From Devosia indica (GTDB lineage Bacteria; Pseudomonadota; Alphaproteobacteria; Rhizobiales; Devosiaceae): a stretch of 52,476 nucleotides of DNA. The DNA lies in assembly GCF_003056405.1 (NCBI RefSeq), contig NZ_PYVZ01000022.1, forward strand, positions 1 through 52,476, written 5' to 3'. A model generated the notes under the pieces. It did no database searches. It worked only from the letters and a program-made list of their open reading frames with translations, and had not been told where the DNA came from. The position numbers and the translations under genes were made by a program. Below, piece by piece: positions 35,909 to 44,090 of this stretch (its first letter is position 1; each line of letters opens with the position of its first letter).

Positions 35909-36736
35909 CTATTTCGCTCCGTCGTGCACCAGCACCATCTGGTCCATGACCAGGGCCGGCTGAGCGCATCCGGCCTCGCCGATCACCTTGGCCGGCACAC
36001 CAGCCACGGTCGTGCGTGGCGGCACCTCCTTGAGCACTACGGACCCGGCGCCCACCCGGCTGCAATCACCAACCTTGATGTTTCCCAACACCTTGGCCCC
36101 GGCGCCGATCAGCACCCCATTGCCGATCTTGGGATGCCGATCCTGATCCGCCTTGCCGGTGCCGCCAAGCGTGACATTCTGGAGGATCGAGACATTGTCC
36201 CCCACAATGGCGGTCTCGCCGATGACCAGCCCGGTGCCATGATCGAGCATGACACCCTTGCCCATGGGCACGGCCGGATTGATATCGACCTGGAACACCT
36301 GGCTCGAACGGCTCTGCAGATACAGCGCAAAGTCGCGGCGCCCCGACTTGTGCATGGCGTGGGCGAAGCGATGGGTCTGGATCGCCTGATAGCCCTTGAA
36401 ATAGAGCAGCGGCTCGATGGCCCGGTGGCAAGCCGGATCGCGCTCCAGCGTCGCGGCCAGATCGACCCGGGCGGCCTGACCGATTTCGGGATGATCGCGC
36501 AGGGTTTCCGCGAAAGCCTGGCGGATCATGTCCGCTGACACGTCTTCATGGTCGAGGCGCGTCGCCAGTCGGTGCGCCAGCGCCTCTTCCAGGGTCTCAT
36601 GATTGAGAATGGTGGAGAGAACCAGATTGGCCAGGAACGGCTCATTGTCGAGCACCTGCCGGGCCCCGGCACGAACAGCCTCCCAAACCGGGTCGACGGC
36701 CTGTATCTGGGGCGAAATCTTGGCATTGCCGCTCAT
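35909..36736 (-). CDS. cysE: Serine O-acetyltransferase
   Basis: CysE acetylates L-serine with acetyl-CoA in the first step of cysteine synthesis. The product is 275 residues: an N-terminal alpha-helical domain (~1-150) followed by a left-handed beta-helix of hexapeptide repeats (MLDHGTGLVIGETAIVGD, ILQNVTLGGTG, KIGNGVLIGAGAKVLGNI). The active-site histidines in MLDHGTG and DRHPKIG are present. GGAG precedes the ATG. Confidence 0.95.
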   Translation of the reverse strand: MSGNAKISPQIQAVDPVWEAVRAGARQVLDNEPFLANLVLSTILNHETLEEALAHRLATRLDHEDVSADMIRQAFAETLRDHPEIGQAARVDLAATLERDPACHRAIEPLLYFKGYQAIQTHRFAHAMHKSGRRDFALYLQSRSSQVFQVDINPAVPMGKGVMLDHGTGLVIGETAIVGDNVSILQNVTLGGTGKADQDRHPKIGNGVLIGAGAKVLGNIKVGDCSRVGAGSVVLKEVPPRTTVAGVPAKVIGEAGCAQPALVMDQMVLVHDGAK

Positions 36737-36817
36737 GTCGCGAGTCTCCGCTTCATCGATAGATGCCGATATAAGCTACATCATTTCGCTGTTCAAAGCC
36801 AAAGCTGCTCCTTTGGT

Positions 36818-37588
36818 TCACGAAACCGGCACGCTGGAGCAATGCTTGCTCAGAAACTCCAGTGCCGCTGCCTTGAACACCTTGTCCCCGGTCGCCCGCA
36901 TATGGTCGCGCCGGGGAATGACAAGGGCCTCACCCTGCGGCAGCAACTCAGCCAGCGCCTCGGGCCCGCCGGCCATCTCGTCCTCTTCCCCAACCGCCAC
37001 CAGTGCCGGCACTTCAATTCGCCGCACATCGGCGCGTGCCATGGGCTGGCGCGAGGTCTCCATGCAAGCCGCCAGCGCTTCACGATCCGAACCGGTGTGG
37101 TCGGCAAAGATGCGGAACTGCCGCGCGGTGGGATGAGTCAGGTCGGATAGGTCCGGTGCCCGCAACCCGGCAATGATGTCATTGCCGTCGCTCAGCCCGT
37201 TGATCAGGTTCATGGCCATGCCCCCGAAAATCGCTGCAACGACCCGCTCGGGGTGGTGGAAGGCCAGAAAAGCGGCAATCCGGGCGCCCATGGAATAGCC
37301 CATCACCGCCGCCCTTTCGACTCCCAGATGATCGAGCAGCGCCAGCGCGTCCTCGGCCATCTGGGTCGGATAATAGAGCTCGGGATCATGCGGCCTGTCC
37401 GATTGGCCATGACCACGGTTATCAATCGTGATGGCCTGATACCCGGCTTCGACCAGCGTCTCCACCCAGCCGGTGTCGACCCAATTGACCTTGCCGCTTG
37501 AGGCAAAGCCGTGGATGAGCAGGACCGGCGGCCCCTCTCCGGTAACCTCATAAGCGATCGACAGGCCGGACGTGGTGAAGCTGGGCAT
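36818..37588 (-). CDS. Alpha/beta hydrolase
   Basis: The 256-residue alpha/beta hydrolase has an oxyanion-region motif LLIHGFASSG, nucleophile elbow GYSMGAR (Ser) and C-terminal catalytic His in PRRDHMRATGD. NRGHGQSDRP is the typical loop after strand 4. A GAGGAT ribosome site precedes the ATG at 37588. No cap domain identifies a substrate; esterase, lactonase and similar roles remain open. It is divergent from the zinc-finger gene. Confidence 0.88.
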   Translation of the reverse strand: MPSFTTSGLSIAYEVTGEGPPVLLIHGFASSGKVNWVDTGWVETLVEAGYQAITIDNRGHGQSDRPHDPELYYPTQMAEDALALLDHLGVERAAVMGYSMGARIAAFLAFHHPERVVAAIFGGMAMNLINGLSDGNDIIAGLRAPDLSDLTHPTARQFRIFADHTGSDREALAACMETSRQPMARADVRRIEVPALVAVGEEDEMAGGPEALAELLPQGEALVIPRRDHMRATGDKVFKAAALEFLSKHCSSVPVS

Positions 37589-37718
37589 GGGGCATCCTCT
37601 TTTCAGTCCCTCGGGTGTTGCGGCTTCAGGACGCAAAATCAAGCGCCCTTTGCCCTTTTCTTGGTTGAGGCCTTTGGCTATGGTCGCGCCAAATCAAACA
37701 CACTCCAGGTTCCCGACC

Positions 37719-37964
37719 ATGGCACACGGCTCGACCCCGCATTTCCACAATACCGAAGGCCTGCGCAGCATCGAGATCGGGTCCAAGGAGTTTCAGTGCG
37801 TCGGCGCCCTGCCCCCGTTTGACCATCCCCATGTCTTCCTCGACATGGGCAAGGACGACGAAATCGTGTGCCCCTATTGCTCGACACTCTATGTCTTCAA
37901 GGCTGAACTGGGCGAGGGTCACGCCAACCCCGCCTCGGCCATCTTCAAGGCCCACGCCGCCTGA
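37719..37964 (+). CDS. CHCC-type zinc-finger protein
   Basis: The 81-residue protein of the zf-CHCC family (PF10276) resembles the mitochondrial complex I subunit NDUFS6. The ligands are a Cys in FQCVGALPPFDHPHVF, the His that follows, and the CPYC pair in EIVCPYCSTLYVF. In Alphaproteobacteria this protein is associated with complex I (family knowledge). It lies 8 bp ahead of a flavin monooxygenase gene. Confidence 0.88.
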   Translation: MAHGSTPHFHNTEGLRSIEIGSKEFQCVGALPPFDHPHVFLDMGKDDEIVCPYCSTLYVFKAELGEGHANPASAIFKAHAA

Positions 37965-37972
37965 TCAGCCCC

Positions 37973-39151
37973 ATGCCCAGTTCGGGCCGCAGCTATATCA
38001 TTGCAGGTGCGGGCATTGCCGGCATGACCCTGGCGCTCGCGCTTGCGAAGTTCGGCGCCACGGTGGTGGTGCTCGAACGCAGCCCAACGATCCAGGAGTT
38101 TGGCGCAGGGCTGCAGATCAGCCCCAATGCCCGCCGCATACTCGATCGGCTTGGGCTGGGCGACGCCATCGACCAAGCCAGCCTTGAGCCTGCCGCGCTC
38201 GATGTCTATGCGCAGGGCGGTCAGCACCCGCTGGTCAGCATGGAGCTGGGTGCGATCATGCGCGAACGCTTTGGCACCCCCTATGCCGTGATGCACCGGG
38301 GTGACCTGGCGAACCTTCTCTACAAGGCCTGCAGGCGCTTTGCCAATATCGACATCCTGTTCGGCGTGCGCGGCTGGGACGTGGTGTCCCACGCCCGCGG
38401 CGTGACAGTTGCTATCGACGAAGCCAATGGGCAAAGCCGAACGGCACGCGCCGATGGGTTCATCGGGGCAGATGGTGTGCATTCCCAGACCCGCATTGGT
38501 GTGCTGGATGGCCCGACCGCCCAATATCGCAACCGCATTGCCTGGCGCGCGCTGGTGCCGGCCGCTTCGCTTGGCGGACCGATCGCCATGGATCGGGTGT
38601 CGGTGTTTTTCGGCAGCGGCTTTCACCTGGTTTGCTACCCCCTGCCCCATCGCGGCCAAGTAAACCTGGCCCTGTTCATGCCCGGCGCAATTCCCTCCGA
38701 TGGCGTTCAGCCTAAGCCAAGGCGACCCGGCCCAAAGGTCGAGCAACTGCTGGCGGCGGCGGCGGGCAACTGGACAGCCTGGCCCATGTACACGGTGGAT
38801 ACCCCGCTCTGGCATCGAGGCAATATCGGCATCATAGGGGATGCTGCCCACGCCATGGTGCCGTTTCAGGCGCAGGGTGCGGCCATGGGCATCGAGGACG
38901 CGGCGACCCTGGCGCCGCTGCTGATGGGAACTGAATCGGCCGAAACTGCCTTGTCCCGATATGCCGTCATCCGGCAGCCGCGCGCCCGTCGTGTTGCCGC
39001 ACTTTCGGCAGAGAATGGGCGCATATTTCATATGGCCTGGCCGTTCAGCCTGGCGCGGAACGTTGTCATGCGGTTGCAGGGGCCAAGAGCCCACCTCAAG
39101 CGACTTGCATGGGTCTATTCTCACGACGTGGGCGACAGCCCCGCGCCGTGA
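37973..39151 (+). CDS. FAD-dependent aromatic monooxygenase-like protein
   Basis: This 392-residue group A flavoprotein monooxygenase of the salicylate hydroxylase/UbiH-like type has the FAD dinucleotide motif IIAGAGIAGMTLALALAKFG. The DG motif is FIGADGVHSQTR and the second FAD motif is IIGDAAHAMVPFQAQGAAMG. A UbiH-like role in quinone synthesis or degradation of an aromatic compound cannot be separated from sequence. It closely follows the CHCC gene, so the two may be cotranscribed. Confidence 0.88.
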   Translation: MPSSGRSYIIAGAGIAGMTLALALAKFGATVVVLERSPTIQEFGAGLQISPNARRILDRLGLGDAIDQASLEPAALDVYAQGGQHPLVSMELGAIMRERFGTPYAVMHRGDLANLLYKACRRFANIDILFGVRGWDVVSHARGVTVAIDEANGQSRTARADGFIGADGVHSQTRIGVLDGPTAQYRNRIAWRALVPAASLGGPIAMDRVSVFFGSGFHLVCYPLPHRGQVNLALFMPGAIPSDGVQPKPRRPGPKVEQLLAAAAGNWTAWPMYTVDTPLWHRGNIGIIGDAAHAMVPFQAQGAAMGIEDAATLAPLLMGTESAETALSRYAVIRQPRARRVAALSAENGRIFHMAWPFSLARNVVMRLQGPRAHLKRLAWVYSHDVGDSPAP

Positions 39152-39238
39152 TCGGCTCCGGCCTTGCCTTGTCGGCTTCTGCCGTGTCAATTGCGTCGCA
39201 CCATTCCGGTGGAACAAAGAAAAGGTAACAACCACCGC

Positions 39239-40576
39239 ATGCAAGCTGCGATTCGCTCTCGCCTGACCCTGACCTGCATCCTGATCACCATTCTGATCGA
39301 CATGATCGGCGTGGGGATTATCGTGCCGGTGCTGCCCGAGCTGCTCGAGGACCTGACTGGCGGCAGCGTAGCCCAGGCGGCCGTGATCGGCGGCTATCTG
39401 GTGTTTGCCTATGCCTTCATGCAGTTCGTTTTCTCCCCGGTGCTGGGCAATCTCTCGGACCGCTTTGGGCGTCGACCGGTGCTGCTGCTCTCGCTGCTGG
39501 GGCTGACCTTCGATTATCTGATGATGTCGATCGCCCCCTTCGTCTGGTACCTCTTCATTGGCCGCATCATTGCCGGCATTGCCGGGGCGGCACTGGCGAC
39601 CGCTACCGCCTATATGGCCGACATCACCCCGCCTCATAAGCGCACCCACCGCTTTGGCCTGATCGGCGCCGCCTTCGGGCTGGGCTTCATCATCGGCCCG
39701 GTGATCGGCGGCGAACTGGGCGAGTTCGGGCCGCGCGTGCCCTTCTTTGCGGCGGCGGGCCTGGCCTTTGCCAATTTCCTCTTTGGCCTTTTCGTCCTGC
39801 CCGAAAGCCTGCCTAAATCCTCGCGCCGCAAATTCGACATTCGCCGCGCCAACCCGCTCGGGGCCGTGCTGGCCCTCAAGAAATACCCTTCCGTCCTCTG
39901 GCTGCTGACCGTGCTGTTCTTCTTCCAGCTTTCGGCCCAGGCCTTGCCAACGGTGTTCAGCTATTTCACCGTCGAGGTGTTCAATTTCACTTCCTCGATC
40001 ATTGGCCGCACGCTGGGCGCGTTCGGGCTTGGCTTTGCCATCAGCCAGGCCGTGCTGGCCGGTCCCATGTCGCGTGGGATTGGCGAACCGGCGGTCGCCA
40101 TGATTGGGCTTCTGGCGGCGATTGCGGCCTTTGCCGGCGTCGCCTTTTCGACTGAAGAATACATGCTCTATCTCGCCATTTTGGTGGGCACGATCAGTGG
40201 CCTTGCCCCGCCCGCGATCAACGGTGTGCTGTCGCGCCAGGTGCCGGACAACAGCCAGGGCGAATTGCAGGGCGCGGTCAATGCCGCCAGCTCGCTGGCC
40301 ACGATCATCGGCCCGCTCGCGGCCACGCAGATCTTCTCCTATTATACCACCACCCCCGGCACCCATGGCTATTTCCCCGGCGCCCCCTTTATCGCCGCCA
40401 GCGCCAGCGTGGCGGTTGCGCTGATCGTCTTTGCAATTGCCGCCTGGCGCTTCGAACTGGGCAGCCGCCCGAGTATCGCCGACCACCCGCACGCGCCTGA
40501 AATGCCACCGCCCGGCCAGGTGCGCGTGGCGCCGCTGGAAGATGATGATGACAATAGTGATCCGTCCCGCCGCTGA
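39239..40576 (+). CDS. MFS efflux transporter, Tet-type
   Basis: The 445-residue, 12-helix major facilitator has TetA-like features. The first helix is ILITILIDMIGVGIIVPVLPEL, the loop 2-3 motif is GNLSDRFGRRPVLLLSL, and TM5 has the antiporter-type FGLIGAAFGLGFIIGPVIGG. The start at 39239 has AAAGGT upstream. Family members export tetracycline-like or other small molecules by proton antiport; the actual substrate is unknown and resistance should not be assumed. The 3' end overlaps the next gene by 35 nt. Confidence 0.88.
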   Translation: MQAAIRSRLTLTCILITILIDMIGVGIIVPVLPELLEDLTGGSVAQAAVIGGYLVFAYAFMQFVFSPVLGNLSDRFGRRPVLLLSLLGLTFDYLMMSIAPFVWYLFIGRIIAGIAGAALATATAYMADITPPHKRTHRFGLIGAAFGLGFIIGPVIGGELGEFGPRVPFFAAAGLAFANFLFGLFVLPESLPKSSRRKFDIRRANPLGAVLALKKYPSVLWLLTVLFFFQLSAQALPTVFSYFTVEVFNFTSSIIGRTLGAFGLGFAISQAVLAGPMSRGIGEPAVAMIGLLAAIAAFAGVAFSTEEYMLYLAILVGTISGLAPPAINGVLSRQVPDNSQGELQGAVNAASSLATIIGPLAATQIFSYYTTTPGTHGYFPGAPFIAASASVAVALIVFAIAAWRFELGSRPSIADHPHAPEMPPPGQVRVAPLEDDDDNSDPSRR

Positions 40577-41036
40577 GGCCGACTGGCCGGCCATGCTGCG
40601 CATCGTCAAGCCGGTGCTCGACGCGGGCGAGACTTACGCCATCGACACCAGTCTGGGCGAAGACGGCGTCCGCGCCTATTGGCTGATGCCGGCTCATGAG
40701 GTCTTCGTGGCCGAAATCGGGGGGAAGATCGTCGGCACCTACTACCTGATGGCCAATCAGGCCGGAGGCGGCGCGCATGTGGCCAATTGCGGCTACATGA
40801 CCGCCCCGGAGGCGCGCGGCAAGGGCGTGGCCCGGACCATGTGCCTGCACTCGCTCGAGCGGGCCCGTGAACGCGGGTTCCGCGCCATGCAGTTCAACCA
40901 TGTCGTCTCCACCAATACCGGCGCCGTCGCACTGTGGCAGAAGCTGGGCTTTGAAATTGTCGGGACGCTGCCAGAGGCCTTCAAGCATCCGGCGCATGGC
41001 TATGTAGACAGCTATGTGATGTTCCGGGCGCTCTAG
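40542..41036 (+). CDS. GNAT family N-acetyltransferase
   Basis: The 164-residue single GNAT domain has the acetyl-CoA pyrophosphate-binding loop YMTAPEARGKGVARTM (RxxGxG/A). VSTNTGAVALWQKLGFEIVG is the typical C-terminal signature. Three consecutive ATGs (40542, 40545, 40548) lie after GGAAG. The gene overlaps the MFS gene, suggesting coupling. The acceptor substrate is unknown. Confidence 0.9.
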   Translation: MMMTIVIRPAAEADWPAMLRIVKPVLDAGETYAIDTSLGEDGVRAYWLMPAHEVFVAEIGGKIVGTYYLMANQAGGGAHVANCGYMTAPEARGKGVARTMCLHSLERARERGFRAMQFNHVVSTNTGAVALWQKLGFEIVGTLPEAFKHPAHGYVDSYVMFRAL

Positions 41037-41106
41037 CACGGACCCATTTCTCCAGCACAGGCATCCGCACGGCCCCTGGACCTGCGGGTTTGAAAAATAG
41101 AGCGGA

Positions 41107-41164
41107 ATCCCGAGACGGTCGCCGTCCCTGAAACTAAAAACTGAGACGAAAACCGTCTCGGGAT
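41107..41164. repeat. 58-bp inverted repeat with a 13-bp perfect stem
   Basis: ATCCCGAGACGGT (41107-41119) is the exact reverse complement of ACCGTCTCGGGAT (41152-41164), with a 32-nt loop. Inside, GAGACG (41143-41148) can instead pair with CGTCTC (41154-41159), so two mutually exclusive hairpins are possible. Confidence 0.7.
41136..41159 (-). terminator. Minus-strand terminator-like hairpin without a gene
   Basis: Read on the minus strand: GAGACG, loop GTTTT, CGTCTC, then AG and TTTTT. The stem is only 6 bp but is followed by the T-run of a factor-independent terminator. The nearest upstream minus-strand gene (gnd) already ends with its own terminator at 44.04 kb, and plus-strand genes fill the gap between. 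Confidence 0.45.
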
Positions 41165-41559
41165 GCCGGGTTTTCTCGTTAGCAGGTAACTTGGCAGGCC
41201 TATCCTGGGGACGACATCGCAATGTGCCGCCCATGGTGCCCAGGCTCTCAACCGCCGACCCGCAGACCGTGAGGGCAAGCGACTGCCCCACGCCCGGCTG
41301 TCCCTCCCGCCACTGGTCGCTGCAGGCCGCCCTGACGCGAGAGAGATGGACGGATTATGCGGGGAGAATTGGGTGCGGGGATAACAATCGTTCAGACAAA
41401 ATATCCACCGGCGCCAAATGACTCAATGATGACGTCACGAGCAGGCGCAAAACCCGCAGTACAGGATTGGACCCGAGGCATCGCGATTTGTTGAATGGCT
41501 GGCTCGGATCAAGAGGAGGACACTACCGTTCCAGGGGAACAACCCGGAGGACAGCCACC

Positions 41560-41949
41560 ATGAACTTTCATCATCTCGGCCGCCGCAGCATCTTGAGCGC
41601 AGGTCTCGCGCTGGCCTTTGCCGGTCTGGCCGGTTCCGCCATGGCGCATCACGGCTGGAGCTGGGCGGAAGCCGGCATGATCGAATTGACCGGCACCATA
41701 TCCAGCATCACCATTGCCCCGCCCCACCCTGTGATAGAAGTCGACGCCGATGGCGAGATCTGGACCGTGGAACTGGGCAATCCCTCGGCCACCCAGCGGG
41801 CCGGCTTCGTTGAGGGCGCCGCCGAAATCGGCCAGGAAATCGTGGCGCTGGGCAATCGGGATGCCGATGGGACGACTCGCATGAAGGCGGTCCGCATTAC
41901 CATCGATGGCACGGCTTACGACATCTATCCCGAGCGCATCCCCTCCTAG
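41560..41949 (+). CDS. DUF6152-like exported protein
   Basis: The 129-residue protein has a twin-arginine-like signal peptide (HLGRRSILSAGLALAFAGLAGSAMA, cleaved before HHGWSW). The mature part is one beta-barrel-like domain (TGTISSITIAPPHPVIEVDA ... VALGNRD) typical of the DUF6152 family as I know it. The His-His-Gly at the mature N-terminus could bind a metal, which is inference. CGGAGGA precedes the ATG. The next gene, a DUF6644-type membrane protein, starts 3 bp after its stop. Confidence 0.8.
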   Translation: MNFHHLGRRSILSAGLALAFAGLAGSAMAHHGWSWAEAGMIELTGTISSITIAPPHPVIEVDADGEIWTVELGNPSATQRAGFVEGAAEIGQEIVALGNRDADGTTRMKAVRITIDGTAYDIYPERIPS

Positions 41950-41952
41950 CGC

Positions 41953-42417
41953 ATGTGGGACGCCCTGCAGAGCTGGCCGGGCGCGGTCGCCCTGCGGGGT
42001 TCCCCGGTCCTTTACCTGCTGGTCAATGCCGCCCACATCCTGGGGATCGGGCTGATTGTCGGTCCGATCCTGGCGCTGGATGCGCGCTTGCTCGGCCTGG
42101 TCCGCCATATCCCTATTGGTGTCGTGGGGCCGTTCCTGGCGGCCGTCGCCAAGCTCGGCGTCGGGCTCGCCATTGTGACCGGCCTGGGCCTGTTCAGCGT
42201 GCAGCCGGCCAACTATGCTGGCAACCCGGCCTTTCTTCTCAAGCTTCTCATCCTGGTGCTGGCCATCGCCAACGCGGTGAGCGTCGATCGCGGCCGGGCT
42301 TGGAAGCAGGCCATCGAGACCAATGAAATCGCCGCCGTCCTGCGTTGGCAGGCGGCAGCATCTTCCATGCTTTGGATCACGGTACTGGTTGCCGGTCGCT
42401 GGATCGGGTTTGTCTAG
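41953..42417 (+). CDS. DUF6644-like membrane protein
   Basis: The 154-residue protein has four transmembrane helices (e.g. LYLLVNAAHILGIGLIVGPIL, FLAAVAKLGVGLAIVTGLGLF, FLLKLLILVLAIANAVSV and a C-terminal one). A His in the first helix (NAAHILGIG) and Trp/Arg-rich loops recall heme- or copper-associated membrane families. It pairs tightly with the DUF6152 gene, an association known for these families. Redox or metal handling is only inferred. Confidence 0.75.
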   Translation: MWDALQSWPGAVALRGSPVLYLLVNAAHILGIGLIVGPILALDARLLGLVRHIPIGVVGPFLAAVAKLGVGLAIVTGLGLFSVQPANYAGNPAFLLKLLILVLAIANAVSVDRGRAWKQAIETNEIAAVLRWQAAASSMLWITVLVAGRWIGFV

Positions 42418-42468
42418 CGATTGTGCCTGAATGCTGAACCGGGCCGTGGCGCGATGCGTAGTGCAGTC

Positions 42469-44040
42469 ATGGCAAAACTGCGCTTCATCCTGGGTGACCA
42501 TCTTTCCCGCAACCTTGCGAGCCTCAGGGACATCGACAAGGACCACGACATCGTCCTGATGGCCGAGGTGGGAGGCGAATCCACCATTGTCGGCTTTCAC
42601 AAGCAGAAGCTGGTGCTGATCTACTCAGCCATGCGCCACTTCGCCGAAGCGCTGCGCGCCGAAGGCATCACGGTCGACTATGTTAGCCTGGATTGCCCCA
42701 ACAACACGCAAAGTCTGGATGGCGAACTCAAGCGCGCCCTCAACCGCCATGACGTGGAGGCCGTGGTGGTGACCGAGCCGGGGGCATGGCGCGTTCGTGC
42801 CCTCATGGACAAGTGGGAACAAAACCTTGGGGTACCCGTAGAGATCCGCGAGGATGATCGCTTCATTTGCAGTCACGAGCGCTTTTCAGCCTGGGCGAAG
42901 GGCAGAAAATCGCTCCGCATGGAGTTCTTTTACAGGGAGATGCGCCGGGAGACGGGCCTACTGATGAAGGACAGCCGGCCGGAGGGCGGCCAGTGGAACC
43001 TTGACGCAGAGAACCGGAGTCCGCTGCCGCCCGGTCATCGCGCACCTGAGCGCCTGCGGTTCAGCCCGGATGCCGAAACAAGGCGGGTGATTGGCCTGGT
43101 GCGTGAGCGCTTTCCGGACAATTTTGGAGAGATTGAGCCGTTCTCCTGGGCAGTCACCCGCCACGATGCTCTCAGGGCCCTGGACCACTTCATTGCCGCG
43201 GCCCTGCCCGGCTTCGGCACCTATCAAGATGCCATGAAAAGCGGGGAGCCCTTTCTGCATCACGGCCTGTTGTCGGCCTATCTCAATATCGGCCTGCTGG
43301 GGGCCGAAGAAGTCTGCGCGGCGGCGCAAAGGGCGTATTACGCCGGCGACGCACCGCTCAACGCCGCCGAGGGCTTTATCCGGCAAGTTCTAGGGTGGCG
43401 GGAATATGTGCGGGGCATCTACTGGTGGAAAATGCCCGACTATGCGCAGACCAACTTTCTGGGCGCGCAGCGCGACCTGCCGTGGTTCTACTGGTCCGGC
43501 GAGACGGACATGAACTGCATGGCCAATGCGATTGACGACACGCGGCGGCATGCCTACGCCCACCATATCCAGCGCCTGATGGTCACCGGGAACTTTGCGC
43601 TCCTCGCCAGCATCGAACCACGCCAGATCGAGGCATGGTATCTGGCGGTCTATATTGACGCCTTCGACTGGGTCGAACTGCCAAACGTGCACGGCATGGT
43701 CATGTTTGCCGATGGTGGCTTGCTCGCGTCCAAGCCCTATGCGGCCTCGGGCGCCTATATCAACCGGATGTCCGACTACTGCGCCGGCTGCCGCTACAGC
43801 CCCAAGGTCAAAGACAGCGAGAACGCCTGCCCCATCACTCTGCTCTACTGGAACTTTCTCATTGAAAACCGCAGGGTCCTTCAGGCCAATCCGCGCATGG
43901 CAATGGCCTATCGCAATCTGGACAGAATGGATGCTTCCGCTGTTCAGGGCATGCAGCAGAGGGCGACGCGCTTTCTGGATGGACTCAATGCCGGAGTGAC
44001 GACAACCAATCCGCCGCTACAGGGTGAGCTCGACCTGTGA
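42469..44040 (+). CDS. FeS-containing cryptochrome/photolyase (PhrB-type)
   Basis: The product is about 523 residues, of the bacterial (6-4) photolyase/FeS-BCP family. The N-terminal domain starts LRFILGDHLS. The FAD domain contains NAAEGFIRQVLGWREYVRG and the histidine-rich AYAHHIQRLMVTGNFALL. The four cysteines expected to hold the [4Fe-4S] cluster are visible: one in MNCMANAIDD and three in YCAGCRYSPKVKDSENACP. Light-driven repair of (6-4) photoproducts is the known PhrB activity. ATG 42454 is an alternative start; neither has a strong ribosome site. It follows the DUF6644 gene closely and may be cotranscribed. Confidence 0.93.
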   Translation: MAKLRFILGDHLSRNLASLRDIDKDHDIVLMAEVGGESTIVGFHKQKLVLIYSAMRHFAEALRAEGITVDYVSLDCPNNTQSLDGELKRALNRHDVEAVVVTEPGAWRVRALMDKWEQNLGVPVEIREDDRFICSHERFSAWAKGRKSLRMEFFYREMRRETGLLMKDSRPEGGQWNLDAENRSPLPPGHRAPERLRFSPDAETRRVIGLVRERFPDNFGEIEPFSWAVTRHDALRALDHFIAAALPGFGTYQDAMKSGEPFLHHGLLSAYLNIGLLGAEEVCAAAQRAYYAGDAPLNAAEGFIRQVLGWREYVRGIYWWKMPDYAQTNFLGAQRDLPWFYWSGETDMNCMANAIDDTRRHAYAHHIQRLMVTGNFALLASIEPRQIEAWYLAVYIDAFDWVELPNVHGMVMFADGGLLASKPYAASGAYINRMSDYCAGCRYSPKVKDSENACPITLLYWNFLIENRRVLQANPRMAMAYRNLDRMDASAVQGMQQRATRFLDGLNAGVTTTNPPLQGELDL

Positions 44041-44066
44041 AAAAGGCCGGGCAAACTGCCCGGCCT
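44041..44066 (-). terminator. Rho-independent terminator of gnd
   Basis: AGGCCGGGCA and TGCCCGGCCT (44044-44066) form a 10-bp stem with a 3-nt loop. On the minus strand it is followed by TTTTT, 25 bp past the gnd stop. It directly abuts the photolyase stop codon on the other strand. Confidence 0.88.
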
Positions 44067-44090
44067 CAATTGGCGCGATTTGCAAGGGTT

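Larger units (their letters stand above)
41037..41559. other. 523-bp gene-free stretch with structured sequence
   Basis: No frame looks coding. The stretch contains a 58-bp inverted repeat at 41107-41164, a hairpin GGGCA/TGCCC near 41272-41287, a TGACGTCA palindrome at 41430-41437, and pairing segments such as CCTGGG/CCCAGG around 41200-41245. On the minus strand a terminator-like hairpin at 41136-41159 has no upstream minus-strand gene, so a small RNA transcribed leftward is possible. The DUF6152 promoter should lie near 41380-41540. Confidence 0.45.

Noticed and set aside
37919..40609. 896-residue minus-strand frame opposite the monooxygenase and MFS genes
   Set aside because: His/Arg/Gly-rich composition typical of antisense frames. 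The plus-strand genes have clear family motifs throughout.
41170..41470. RNase P RNA, tmRNA or SRP RNA in the 41-kb gap
   Set aside because: None of the conserved core sequences of these RNAs could be seen on either strand. Only a generic structured-RNA possibility remains.
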